Source: Polyangiaceae bacterium (GTDB lineage Bacteria > Myxococcota_A > Polyangia > Polyangiales > Polyangiaceae). Taken from it: a DNA stretch of 64,000 nt. The notes under the pieces are model-generated. The model saw nothing but the letters and a program-made list of their open reading frames with translations, did not search any database and was not told where the DNA came from. The stretch lies in assembly GCA_041389725.1 (NCBI GenBank), contig JAWKRG010000002.1, positions 1,240,001 through 1,304,000 of the forward strand, in the 5' to 3' direction. The position numbers were made by a program, and so were the translations under genes. Shown here piece after piece: positions 1-7,268 of the stretch (positions within the stretch are counted from its first letter, which is position 1; each line of letters opens with the position of its first letter).

Positions 1-783
1 CGCGAGCCGCGCGGTGGTCTGGCCGCTCGCTGACGTTCTCGTGCCGTCGCTTCGCCGCCGCAGGGTGCCCACCATGGCTTCTACCAACTCATCCTTGGAG
101 ATCTCGTCGGTGCGGGCCGTGAGCACGTGCCGCCCGTCGCGCAAGACCGTAACGCGATCGGCAACCTGAAAGACCTCCTCCAAGTGATGGGAGATGTAGA
201 TCGCACTGGTCCCGCGCGCGCGAAGGGATTGAAGGCGCTGGTGCAGCACTCGAACGTCCTGTTCGTTCAGGGCACTGGTGGGCTCGTCCAGAATGAGCAA
301 ACGTCCTTGTTTGGTGAGGGCTCGTGCGATCTCGAGCAACTGGCGCGTCGCCAGAGGCAGCGTCTCTACCACTGCGTCGGGCGCAGCTTCGATCCCGTGC
401 TCGTCCAAGATCTGGCGAGCCCATTCCGTGTCTCGAGCGTCCCGCCTCAGTCCAAACAACGACTGCCCTTGCCCCAGTCGAAGGTTGTCGACCACGGAAA
501 GCGACGGCACCAGCGAGAGTTCCTGGTGAATGGTCGCGATGCCCGCCGCGCTGGCCGCTCGGGGCCCATGCTTGGGCACGACGGTCCCGTCGAGCAGGAA
601 ACTGCCACGGTAGTCGCGATACACACCGGACAGGATCTTGATCAGCGTGCTCTTCCCGGCGCCGTTCTCACCCACCAGTGCGTGAATCTCGCCGGCTGCC
701 ACACTCAACGACACGTCGTCGAGCGCACGAGTAGGCCCGAAGCTCATGCCGAGTCGTCGTAGCTCCAGACGAGGAACGGTCAC
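1..783 (-). CDS. Sugar ABC transporter ATP-binding protein, RbsA/MglA type (3' end beyond window)
   Basis: The reverse strand reads continuously from a GTG at 783 to the left edge, so only the N-terminal 261 residues are present. It shows the first ATPase domain of a double-domain sugar importer ATPase: Walker A GENGAGKST near residue 38, the Q-loop IHQELS, Walker B LLILDEPTSAL and the H-loop YISHHLEEV. These ATPases power uptake of ribose, galactose, xylose or similar solutes with a permease and a periplasmic binding protein. The second, degenerate ABC domain and the partner genes must lie to the left. It is a paralogue of the complete ATPase at 7253-8752. No strong ribosome site precedes the GTG; an internal ATG at 746 would remove the first strand. 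The substrate cannot be told. Confidence 0.9.
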   Translation of the reverse strand, partial: MTVPRLELRRLGMSFGPTRALDDVSLSVAAGEIHALVGENGAGKSTLIKILSGVYRDYRGSFLLDGTVVPKHGPRAASAAGIATIHQELSLVPSLSVVDNLRLGQGQSLFGLRRDARDTEWARQILDEHGIEAAPDAVVETLPLATRQLLEIARALTKQGRLLILDEPTSALNEQDVRVLHQRLQSLRARGTSAIYISHHLEEVFQVADRVTVLRDGRHVLTARTDEISKDELVEAMVGTLRRRSDGTRTSASGQTTARLA

Positions 784-908
784 GGCGAGGAGTGTAGCGC
801 TCGCTGGCAATCGCGGGCGTGGTTTTACTGCGGCTTCTGCGGGGGGCTCCGGCCGCTGCATCGCGCGGACGTTCGAGCAGCTCTGCCCGTTTCAAGACCT
901 TGGAGCAC

Positions 909-2006
909 TCAGCTCGACAGCTGGACGGCGCGTTTGCCCATCAAGTTCACGCGGGTGCGGCGGATTGTTTCCGCCTCGACAACGCTGCCATCCCGGTAGC
1001 GGAATCGCAGGGCGTCCTCTGGGCATTGGACGATGCAAGCGGCGCAACGAATGCACCGCTCGGGATGCACCAGCTCGACTTTTCTTCGCTGTCCGTTCAT
1101 GTGGAACACTTCACGAGGGCAGACCTGAACACAGTCCGCGGCACCAGTACAACGGTCGTCGACGAGCTCGAGTGTCACTGGGTTTGCGTGCTCGCCAATC
1201 GTGGAGGGGTACCAGGGCGTCGTTCCCGCGATGTCGACAGACAGCACCAAGGCGAATAGCACCGCGGTCAGTGCCAACACCACCAGGTGAGTCAGCGTCG
1301 CTGACGAGAGCGCCAGTAAAACCAGCGCACCTGTCGCGGCGCCAAGGGCGCCGAAGAGCCCGAGGCTGGTAGAGCGGCGCCGAAGCCCGAGCCACGGCAG
1401 CGCCACGAAGGGCCCCGTGACCAGCAGCGCAATGCATACCGCGCCAGCGAGAGCGACCCGCAGATCCAAAAGCAGACCGAGCGGCGGTAGCGCCAGTGCC
1501 AGCATTGGCCCGCCCCACATCGACGCCATGCGCAGCCGCTCGGCCAGGGGAAAGCGCGCAGTGCGCTCGGCAGCGTGTACCCGCCGCCCACGGGCAAGAA
1601 ACGCAGGCAAGTCGTCGAGCTGCGCTGGCCCCCAGCGTACCTTCCAACCAGTTCGCGCCGTGATGATCCTGCGCTCGACACCGGTAGCGGCCAGCTGCGG
1701 CAGAATGAGCTCGCGGTGACTCACGCGCTGGTCGACGCCGCTCGTGCGCAGAACGCTGATCACGTCGTGGTGTGTCAGGTGTCCGCCTCCGGCGGCACAC
1801 CACACGTTGACGCCTTTGCTGTTTGCACACAGCACCCAGGCGTCCAGGCCCTGCAGCGCGCCGCGGAGTCGCCGCACGGTTTCCGTGTAGTTGCCCGTCA
1901 AGAGCACCGGCGCGTCCGGCCCAGGTGCGCCCACACGCAAGAGCCCCGTTGGGGCGCGATGCGGTAGCAGGCCCAGGAACAAATCTCTCAGTGCGGGGGT
2001 CGTCAT
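909..2006 (-). CDS. HgcAB-like fusion: corrinoid protein with membrane domain fused to a ferredoxin
   Basis: 365 residues in three parts. Residues 1-150 resemble the corrinoid-binding domain of HgcA (mercury methylation; CFeSP/CdhD superfamily), with the cap-helix motif NVWCAAGG around Cys70, the cysteine that ligates cobalt in HgcA, and the downstream pattern ELILPQLAATGV...GPAQLDDLPAF. Residues about 165-270 form four or five membrane helices ending in DIAGTTPWYPS, like the HgcA membrane end. Residues 286-328 are a HgcB-like ferredoxin. Its second motif is complete (C318, C321, C324, C328 then Pro), but the first has Ala289 in place of its second Cys (C286, C292, C296 remain). The HgcA motif usually continues GK; here it is GG. 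The ATG at 2006 overlaps the upstream stop as ATGA, which favours it over the GTG at 2045. A corrinoid methyl-transfer or redox role is inferred; mercury methylation is not shown. Confidence 0.8.
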   Translation of the reverse strand: MTTPALRDLFLGLLPHRAPTGLLRVGAPGPDAPVLLTGNYTETVRRLRGALQGLDAWVLCANSKGVNVWCAAGGGHLTHHDVISVLRTSGVDQRVSHRELILPQLAATGVERRIITARTGWKVRWGPAQLDDLPAFLARGRRVHAAERTARFPLAERLRMASMWGGPMLALALPPLGLLLDLRVALAGAVCIALLVTGPFVALPWLGLRRRSTSLGLFGALGAATGALVLLALSSATLTHLVVLALTAVLFALVLSVDIAGTTPWYPSTIGEHANPVTLELVDDRCTGAADCVQVCPREVFHMNGQRRKVELVHPERCIRCAACIVQCPEDALRFRYRDGSVVEAETIRRTRVNLMGKRAVQLSS

Positions 2007-2650
2007 GCTTTCCCCGAGACGATCACGAAGGACCCATTCCAGCACCGTTCCTCACGAACGTCATCGAAGCCGGCTTTGGCGACACGCTCGGCAAGCGCAA
2101 CCACGGGGCGCGTAGTGGTTTGAGTGAGTGCGTAGGTGGCCGCAACGACGGGCGCGCGCAGGAGTCGATGAAGCAGGCCGTGCATGCCTTGGGGTCGCGT
2201 CTCATCGGCGATGACCAGCACGCCTCCGGGCACGAGGCGCGTGCGAGCCACCCGAAGCGCGTAGTCTTGCTCTTGCTCCGAGAGCTCGCTGAAAGCGAGG
2301 CAACTGACGACTGCGTCGAGGCTCTCGGCGGGCGCAACGTCCTCGATCTCTGCGGCGCTTGCCTGCTTCCAGTCGATGGCGGCGCCGGCGAGTTCTGCAC
2401 GGTTTCGCGCAACTTCGAGCATGCCTGCGTCCAGATCCAGCCCCACCACCGTCGCGCCTTTCGCTGCGCACGTCAGAGCCACGGAACCGGTTCCCGTCCC
2501 GATGTCCAAGACACGTTTGCCGGGCCCAGCCGCGAGCTCGGCGATTCGCCGATAGACGTCGTCGATGCGACCGCGGGATAGCATCTGGATGCCGCGATCG
2601 TAGCGTTCTGGCGCCGACTCCAGCACCTTCATCCAAACAAAGCTACTCAT
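2003..2650 (-). CDS. Class I SAM-dependent methyltransferase
   Basis: 215 residues of the UbiE/Methyltransf_11 type. Motif I is VLDIGTGTGSVAL (residues about 46-58), followed by an acidic end of strand 2 (GLDLDAGML) and motif II/III (LDAVVSCLAFSELS, LVPGGVLVIAD). It therefore binds SAM and methylates a small molecule or cofactor that cannot be named from sequence. It is the middle gene of a tightly coupled operon: it overlaps the end of the tetR gene by 4 bp and its own stop overlaps the ATG of the HgcAB-like gene. Such coupling suggests that the methyltransferase and the corrinoid/ferredoxin protein act in the same pathway, perhaps one methylating or demethylating the other's substrate; this is inference. 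Confidence 0.85.
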   Translation of the reverse strand: MSSFVWMKVLESAPERYDRGIQMLSRGRIDDVYRRIAELAAGPGKRVLDIGTGTGSVALTCAAKGATVVGLDLDAGMLEVARNRAELAGAAIDWKQASAAEIEDVAPAESLDAVVSCLAFSELSEQEQDYALRVARTRLVPGGVLVIADETRPQGMHGLLHRLLRAPVVAATYALTQTTTRPVVALAERVAKAGFDDVREERCWNGSFVIVSGKA

Positions 2651-3252
2651 GCCGTCCTCCTTCGAGCACCGTCGACGAACGTAGTCACGGCCAGAGCGGG
2701 CACTTCATCCAGGGATGGCCACGCACCGTCGCTTCCCCAGTGCTGCACGTAGAGCATGGTGAGAGTGCCGACGAACAGCAGGGCGAGCTGCACGGTAGGC
2801 ACGTCGCTTCTCAGCTCTTCGTTCTCAACGCCGTCGGCAATGACCCGCTCCACGCGCGTCAAGTACGGGCTCAGATGTTCCACGATGCGCGGATAGGTCG
2901 CGGGCTGAAAGCTCATCGCCTCGCGCACGACCACACGCATGAACTGCTCTTCTTCACGCAGCACGGATACGTCGGCCTCAGCCAAAGCGAGAAGCCGGTC
3001 CCGAGTCGTCCCCTGGTCCTGGACTTGCGCGTAGCGCTCCGCAGCGCGCCGCGCGCCTTCCTCGATGACGGCGAAGAAGAGCTCTTCTTTGGAGGAGAAG
3101 TAGTTGTAGAGGGTGCCCTTCGCGACCCCCGCGGCGCGCACGACTTCGTCCAGATTGGCGCGCTCGAGGCCGCGCCTCGCGAAGTGGCTCGCGGCAGCCT
3201 CGAGCAATCGCCGGTGGGTCTCGCGCTTCGCGCTGGCATCGATTCGAGGCAT
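2647..3252 (-). CDS. TetR/AcrR-family transcriptional repressor
   Basis: 201 residues. The N-terminal helix-turn-helix is typical of TetR proteins: RRLLEAAASHFARRGLE followed by LDEVVRAAGVAKGTLYNYF at about residues 32-50. The rest is a helical ligand-binding and dimer domain of usual size. It is the first gene of an operon with a methyltransferase and an HgcAB-like fusion protein, overlapping the next gene by 4 bp. A perfect palindrome lies 7 bp upstream of its start (3259-3284), so it very probably represses its own operon and releases it on binding an effector. The effector is unknown; a substrate of the downstream enzymes is the simple guess. Confidence 0.9.
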   Translation of the reverse strand: MPRIDASAKRETHRRLLEAAASHFARRGLERANLDEVVRAAGVAKGTLYNYFSSKEELFFAVIEEGARRAAERYAQVQDQGTTRDRLLALAEADVSVLREEEQFMRVVVREAMSFQPATYPRIVEHLSPYLTRVERVIADGVENEELRSDVPTVQLALLFVGTLTMLYVQHWGSDGAWPSLDEVPALAVTTFVDGARRRTA

Positions 3253-3258
3253 GCGTCT

Positions 3259-3284
3259 AATATGACTGACTGGTCAGTCATATT
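3259..3284. promoter_or_regulatory. Operator of the tetR-methyltransferase-HgcAB-like operon
   Basis: A perfect inverted repeat with 12-bp arms (AATATGACTGAC and its complement) and a 2-bp centre. The core TGACTGAC-TG-GTCAGTCA has the form of a classical TetR-family operator. It lies immediately upstream of the tetR start at 3252 in a short AT-rich patch that stands out from the GC-rich surroundings, so it probably overlaps the promoter or transcription start. Confidence 0.85.
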
Positions 3285-3367
3285 CAAGGGCAAACCATAT
3301 TTCGCTGATATTGCTACATTCTTGGCTGCCATGTGACGTCGTGGAAGCTCTTCCGAACGGCGCCTGG

Positions 3368-3535
3368 TTCGAGACCGAGGCTCGCCTCCCCGGGGCGATG
3401 TCTCGTCTGGGCGCGCTCGTTCGAGACCGAGGCTCGCCTCCCCGTGGCCATGTCTCGTCTGGGCGCGAGCGGCGTTCGAGACCGAGGCTCGCCTCCCCTC
3501 GTCTGGGCGCGCTCGTTCGAGACCGAGGCTCGCCT
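3368..3535. repeat. Four direct copies of a 20-bp repeat
   Basis: The 20-mer starting TTCGAGACCGAGG occurs at 3368, 3420, 3475 and 3516. The segments between copies are also related (TCTCGTCTGGGCGCG recurs), so this is an imperfect tandem array of about 41-55 bp units rather than a spacer-repeat array. It fills the gap between the tetR operator and the 3' end of the methyltransferase gene at 3542. No gene is seen from 3285 to 3541. Confidence 0.85.
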
Positions 3536-3541
3536 ACATCG

Positions 3542-4573
3542 TCAGCGTCGCTTCTGCCCCGTGACGACCGCTTCGCGCCCCTCGGCGAAGAGATGGACGT
3601 TGGGCTCGAATCCAGCCTTGTCCAGCTCTGCAGCGATCTCGTCGGGATGCAGGAAGTGATTGCCCTGGATGTGTTCCGCCAAGTTTTGGAACGCGACGGG
3701 GCGCTGTGCCGGCACGCGCAGCGCCGCGCGATCTTTCGGCCACACGGGTTCCCAGATCACCGCCCAACCGTGGGGTGCCAGGTGCTCGGCGAGGATGCGA
3801 AACACGTTTTCTTTCTCGTCCCACACGTGGTGCAGCGCGCGGTTCATCGCGATCAGGTCGACGGGTTCCTCGATGCTGAAGTGGTGAAGATCGCCGACGC
3901 GCACGTCGACGCGATCGGCCAACCCGTCAGCCTTGGCGCGCTCGCGCGCACCCGTCACGTTGGCCTCGAAGCCATCCAGACCAACACCGCGCAGGTGCTC
4001 GAAGCGCTTGGCGAGCCGACGCAGGTACCAACCGTTGCCACAGCCTAGATCGACGGCCACGCCACCGCGGGCGTCGACGTCGCGATAGGCGGGCACGTTG
4101 GGCAGGATCTGCGAGTCGAAGAAGGGGCCGAACTGCGCCTCCAGCATGGGGCCGAACCAGGGCAGGATGGTCTCGCGCTCTTCCAGGACCTTTTCGCCCG
4201 GTCGCTCACCACTCCGCATCAATCCACTGGCGCGCTCCGACATGTGGGCCCCGAGCACCGCACCGACCGCAAAAGGCATCAGGGTGCCCCCCTTGCTGGG
4301 GCGGAACGCATCCCCGAGCGCAGTAAGACGAAAAGCTCCCGGGGACGCCTCGTCAAGCAGCTCGAAGGCGTACGCGGCATCGCACCATCGCACCGTGTAG
4401 CCGACGTCGACTCCCGAAGCAGCCGCCAGCTCCGCAGCCGTCGATTGCCCCGCCTTGGCGAGATTCTCGAAGAGTCCGTTGGTGATGCCGATATAGGCCA
4501 AGTGCAGGCGAGCCGCGCCTTGCATGCTCATCATCACATCGCGCCGGAGCGCCTCGAGGTCGGGAGTCGTCAT
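3542..4573 (-). CDS. SAM-dependent methyltransferase with N-terminal winged-helix domain
   Basis: 343 residues from the ATG at 4573. Residues 1-110 look like the helical/winged-helix dimerisation domain seen in small-molecule O-methyltransferases and Rv2258c-like enzymes. The catalytic half contains motif I VDLGCGNGWYLRRL, then GVGLDGFE, a VGDLHHF motif II and LIAMNRALHHVW. A short acidic-aromatic segment (WEPVWPKD) precedes the C-terminal sheet. It is predicted to be a cytoplasmic enzyme methylating a small molecule, perhaps a secondary metabolite. The frame stays open upstream to 4930, but that part is low-complexity and lacks domain similarity, so the ATG that begins MTTPDLEAL is preferred. 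It is not in an operon with an obvious partner. Confidence 0.85.
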   Translation of the reverse strand: MTTPDLEALRRDVMMSMQGAARLHLAYIGITNGLFENLAKAGQSTAAELAAASGVDVGYTVRWCDAAYAFELLDEASPGAFRLTALGDAFRPSKGGTLMPFAVGAVLGAHMSERASGLMRSGERPGEKVLEERETILPWFGPMLEAQFGPFFDSQILPNVPAYRDVDARGGVAVDLGCGNGWYLRRLAKRFEHLRGVGLDGFEANVTGARERAKADGLADRVDVRVGDLHHFSIEEPVDLIAMNRALHHVWDEKENVFRILAEHLAPHGWAVIWEPVWPKDRAALRVPAQRPVAFQNLAEHIQGNHFLHPDEIAAELDKAGFEPNVHLFAEGREAVVTGQKRR

Positions 4574-4668
4574 CGGGGCGATATAGGAGCCACCCCCGGG
4601 GGAGTCCAGAGGCAAGACGCCGGGGATCTTGTCCGCAGCGTCGCCGCGTTGGCTTTCTGCAGGTCTGC

Positions 4669-6069
4669 TCAGTATGCCGGAGCGCCGTCGATCAGGATCT
4701 TCGCATTGAGCGCCGCGATGCCGAGCGCTTCGGTCCCGTAGTACTTGAGGTGGTTGCCCACGTAGTCCTGCTCGATGCGCTTCTGCAACGTGAGATCGTG
4801 GCGCCCCAGCACCAACCACTCGTGCAGGCGACCATGGATCAAGTCGATGGTGTTGCCGGGCTTGGGTCCGTACAGGCCACCGCTGCCATCGACGTTGCGG
4901 TAGTAGTTCTGGCCCAGCGCCGCCGGCCAAATCACGTCACTGACCGTCGAGCGCAGCGCGTCGACGTCCGACGGCTTCCAATACATGCCGGCTTCAGCGG
5001 CCAGCTCGACGAAGGACACGACGGCTCCACCGTGCGAGGTATCTTGAACGTCTTGTCCCTTGGGCGCGCCCCACACTTGAGCCCAGGTATAGGCCGTCGG
5101 CACCTTGGGATTGGGATAGAACTGCTGTGACAGATTGGACGGCCAGCCCACCATGGTGCCGCCTGAGATGTTGTCGAACACGGTCTTGTACTTGGCCTTG
5201 CCGGTGATGCGATACAGCTCCATCCCGATGCGAGCCCAGTGGCTGGCCATGTGCGTGCGAGAGCGATAGAGGTTGTTGAGCCCGGCGCTCTCCCATTTGT
5301 CCCAGATGTCGTGCTCGGAGAAGTCGAGCAGCGCCTGATAGCGTTTGCCGTAGTCCTTCTTACTCAAGAGCTGCGGGTTTTGGTGCATCACGCGCACGAG
5401 GGTGACCACCATGCGCCAGTAGTAGCTTTCCCAAAGCGGCACACCGTCCGGCCCCAAATTCGAATCCCAGCGATAGTAGCCGTCGGAACCGAGCTTCGCG
5501 TCGTCCAGGGTGTCCTGAATCAGTTGCAGATTCGTGTCCAGGTAGCTGTCGTCGCCCGTCGCGCGCCAGATGGAGGTCATGCCGTCGATGCAGTAGGCGA
5601 GAAAGTAGTGCTCCTGATCGTAGCCCCCAGACTGGGCGTTCGTCGTGCACTGAGTCTGATCCTTGGCCTTCCACTCGGCATCGAACAGCGCTTGCCACTC
5701 GGCCACTGAGCGCGGACAGTCAGTTCCGGTACAAGGATCCATCACGCACGCCAGCCCTTCGGCGTGGTAGCCAGCGTCACACACGCAACTCGCCACGCCC
5801 GCACTCAGCTCGCAGTGCCCGAACTTCCCGCAGTCCACGGCGGTGCAGTCGTTGCCGCCCTCCGCACCGCCCTCGGAGACAGAGCCCGCATCGGCGTCCG
5901 CTGAGGCATCCGCCGCATCTGCGGCCCCATCCGCAGCAGCGCCGTCCGTTCCTCCCGCGTCTTGCTTCGACCCAACGGACTTTGCTTCGTCATCGCTGGA
6001 CGAACAACCCGGGCCGAATGCAAGCGACAGCGCAACACTGAACAGCCCCCAAATCAGCGCACGTCCCAT
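4669..6069 (-). CDS. Lipoprotein with EGF-like segment and (alpha/alpha)-toroid-like domain
   Basis: 466 residues. The start at 6069 gives a lipoprotein signal (ALSLAFGPGC) followed by an acidic Asp/Ala/Gly-rich linker. A Cys-rich EGF-like stretch comes next (CGKFGHCEL...CVCDAGYH). From residue about 155 to the end there are Trp/Tyr-rich helical repeats (GYDQEHYFLAYC, SYYWRMVVTLVR, SRTHMASHWARIGMELYRITG, GLYGPKPGNTID) that resemble six-hairpin or alpha/alpha-barrel polysaccharide lyases, epimerases and glycosidases. The catalytic residues and substrate are not clear. It is divergent from a sugar ABC importer, with a 15-bp palindrome between them, which suggests a shared role in glycan use at the outer membrane. 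The frame extends to 6168 but the extra residues have no signal peptide. Confidence 0.75.
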   Translation of the reverse strand: MGRALIWGLFSVALSLAFGPGCSSSDDEAKSVGSKQDAGGTDGAAADGAADAADASADADAGSVSEGGAEGGNDCTAVDCGKFGHCELSAGVASCVCDAGYHAEGLACVMDPCTGTDCPRSVAEWQALFDAEWKAKDQTQCTTNAQSGGYDQEHYFLAYCIDGMTSIWRATGDDSYLDTNLQLIQDTLDDAKLGSDGYYRWDSNLGPDGVPLWESYYWRMVVTLVRVMHQNPQLLSKKDYGKRYQALLDFSEHDIWDKWESAGLNNLYRSRTHMASHWARIGMELYRITGKAKYKTVFDNISGGTMVGWPSNLSQQFYPNPKVPTAYTWAQVWGAPKGQDVQDTSHGGAVVSFVELAAEAGMYWKPSDVDALRSTVSDVIWPAALGQNYYRNVDGSGGLYGPKPGNTIDLIHGRLHEWLVLGRHDLTLQKRIEQDYVGNHLKYYGTEALGIAALNAKILIDGAPAY

Positions 6070-6192
6070 GATCCGCACTCTAGGGGCAAGCGGCGACGGA
6101 TCAACCGCGCGCTCGCCGGCCGAATCGGGCAGCGCGCGACGCCCGGGGCATCGACCTCCGAACCGCAATGGTTTGGCGCCGTCGACCGCGGC

Positions 6193-6207
6193 TTTTCTCG
6201 GAGAAAA
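6193..6207. promoter_or_regulatory. Palindrome between divergent lipoprotein and sugar-transporter genes
   Basis: A perfect 15-bp palindrome, TTTTCTC-G-GAGAAAA, in the 185-bp gap between the divergent starts at 6069 and 6255. It is AT-rich in a GC-rich background and well placed to control both promoters. It would lie inside the transporter gene if translation began at the upstream ATG at 6168, which is one more reason to prefer the GTG at 6255. The regulator is unknown. Confidence 0.5.
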
Positions 6208-6254
6208 TCGCCACGCTGGCCAGCCCCGAGGCCCATCGTGATATTTATCGTCGC

Positions 6255-7268
6255 GTGAGGCGGCGGACGTTCATTGCGGGTGCGCTGTGCTTGGGAAGCG
6301 CGGCGCTTGGATGCGACAAGAAGAGCGGAGCGGCAGCCGCGGGCAGCGGTGGCGCCGAGGGACGTTTGCGCATCGCGGTCATTCCCAAGGGCACGACCCA
6401 CGAGTTTTGGAAGGCCGTGCACGCAGGCGCGGCCAAGGCGTCGAAGGAGCTCGACGTCGACGTCGTGTGGAAGGGCCCGCTCAAAGAAGACGATCTGAAA
6501 AACCAGGTCGACTTGGTCCAGAGCTTCACCGCGCAGGGGGTGAGCGGCATCGTCCTGGCCCCCTTGAACGACAAAGCGCTGATCGCCAGCGTGAAGGGCG
6601 CCACTCGCGCGAAAATCCCTGTGGTCATCTTCGATTCCGCGTTGGCCGGCGGCGACACGGTCAGCTTCGTGGCGACGGACAATCGCGCCGCGGGCCGCCT
6701 GGCGGGCGATCGCATGGCCGAGCTGGTCGGCAAGGACGGCAAGGTCGTGTTGCTACGCTACCAAGAAGGCTCTGCCAGCACCTTCGAGCGCGAGGAAGGC
6801 TTTCTGGAAGCGATCAAGAAGCACTCGGGCATCACCCTGGTCAGCGACAACCAATACGGGGGCGCCACCACAGAAACGGCATTCTCCGCGAGTGAAAGCC
6901 TGCTCTTGGCCAAAGGCGGCGACAAGGGCGAGATCGGCGGCGTGTTCTGCCCCAACGAGTCCACCACCTTCGGCATGTTGCTGGCGCTGCAGAAGGCGAA
7001 GCTGACCGGCAAGATCCGGTTCATCGGTTTCGACGCCTCGGACAAGCTCGTGCAGGGGGTGAAGGCCGGCGAGATCGACGCGTTGGTTCTGCAAGACCCG
7101 TTTCACATGGGTTACACGGCGGTCAAGACGATGGTGACGCATTTGCGTGGCGGCAAAGCAGAGAGTCGCATCGACACCGGTGCCACCTTGGTGAGCAAGG
7201 CCAACATGGAAAAGCCCGAGGTCGCGCGCTTGTTGAAGCCAGAGATCGACAAGTGGCTGGGCAAGTAG
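6255..7268 (+). CDS. Sugar ABC transporter substrate-binding lipoprotein, RbsB-like
   Basis: 337 residues from GTG 6255, which places RRRTFIAGALCLGSAALGC right at the N-terminus as a lipoprotein signal. An in-frame ATG at 6168 adds 29 residues without a signal character. The mature protein follows the periplasmic-binding-protein-4 fold: LRIAVIPKGTTHEFWKAVHAGA, QGVSGIVLAPLND, VVIFDSAL, FVATDNRAAGRLAGD, KIRFIGFDASD and a dimly conserved hinge. It should capture a monosaccharide or cyclitol and deliver it to the permease at 8749. The next gene begins 16 bp before this one ends, so the three genes form one operon. The substrate is unknown. Confidence 0.9.
   Translation: MRRRTFIAGALCLGSAALGCDKKSGAAAAGSGGAEGRLRIAVIPKGTTHEFWKAVHAGAAKASKELDVDVVWKGPLKEDDLKNQVDLVQSFTAQGVSGIVLAPLNDKALIASVKGATRAKIPVVIFDSALAGGDTVSFVATDNRAAGRLAGDRMAELVGKDGKVVLLRYQEGSASTFEREEGFLEAIKKHSGITLVSDNQYGGATTETAFSASESLLLAKGGDKGEIGGVFCPNESTTFGMLLALQKAKLTGKIRFIGFDASDKLVQGVKAGEIDALVLQDPFHMGYTAVKTMVTHLRGGKAESRIDTGATLVSKANMEKPEVARLLKPEIDKWLGK

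Noticed and set aside
909..2006. Proven mercury-methylation genes hgcA/hgcB
   Set aside because: Fusion, Gly in place of Lys in the cap motif and the missing cluster cysteine make direct assignment unsafe; kept as HgcAB-like.
3368..3535. CRISPR-like array
   Set aside because: Only four repeats, irregular distance, related sequence between copies and no cas genes in the window.
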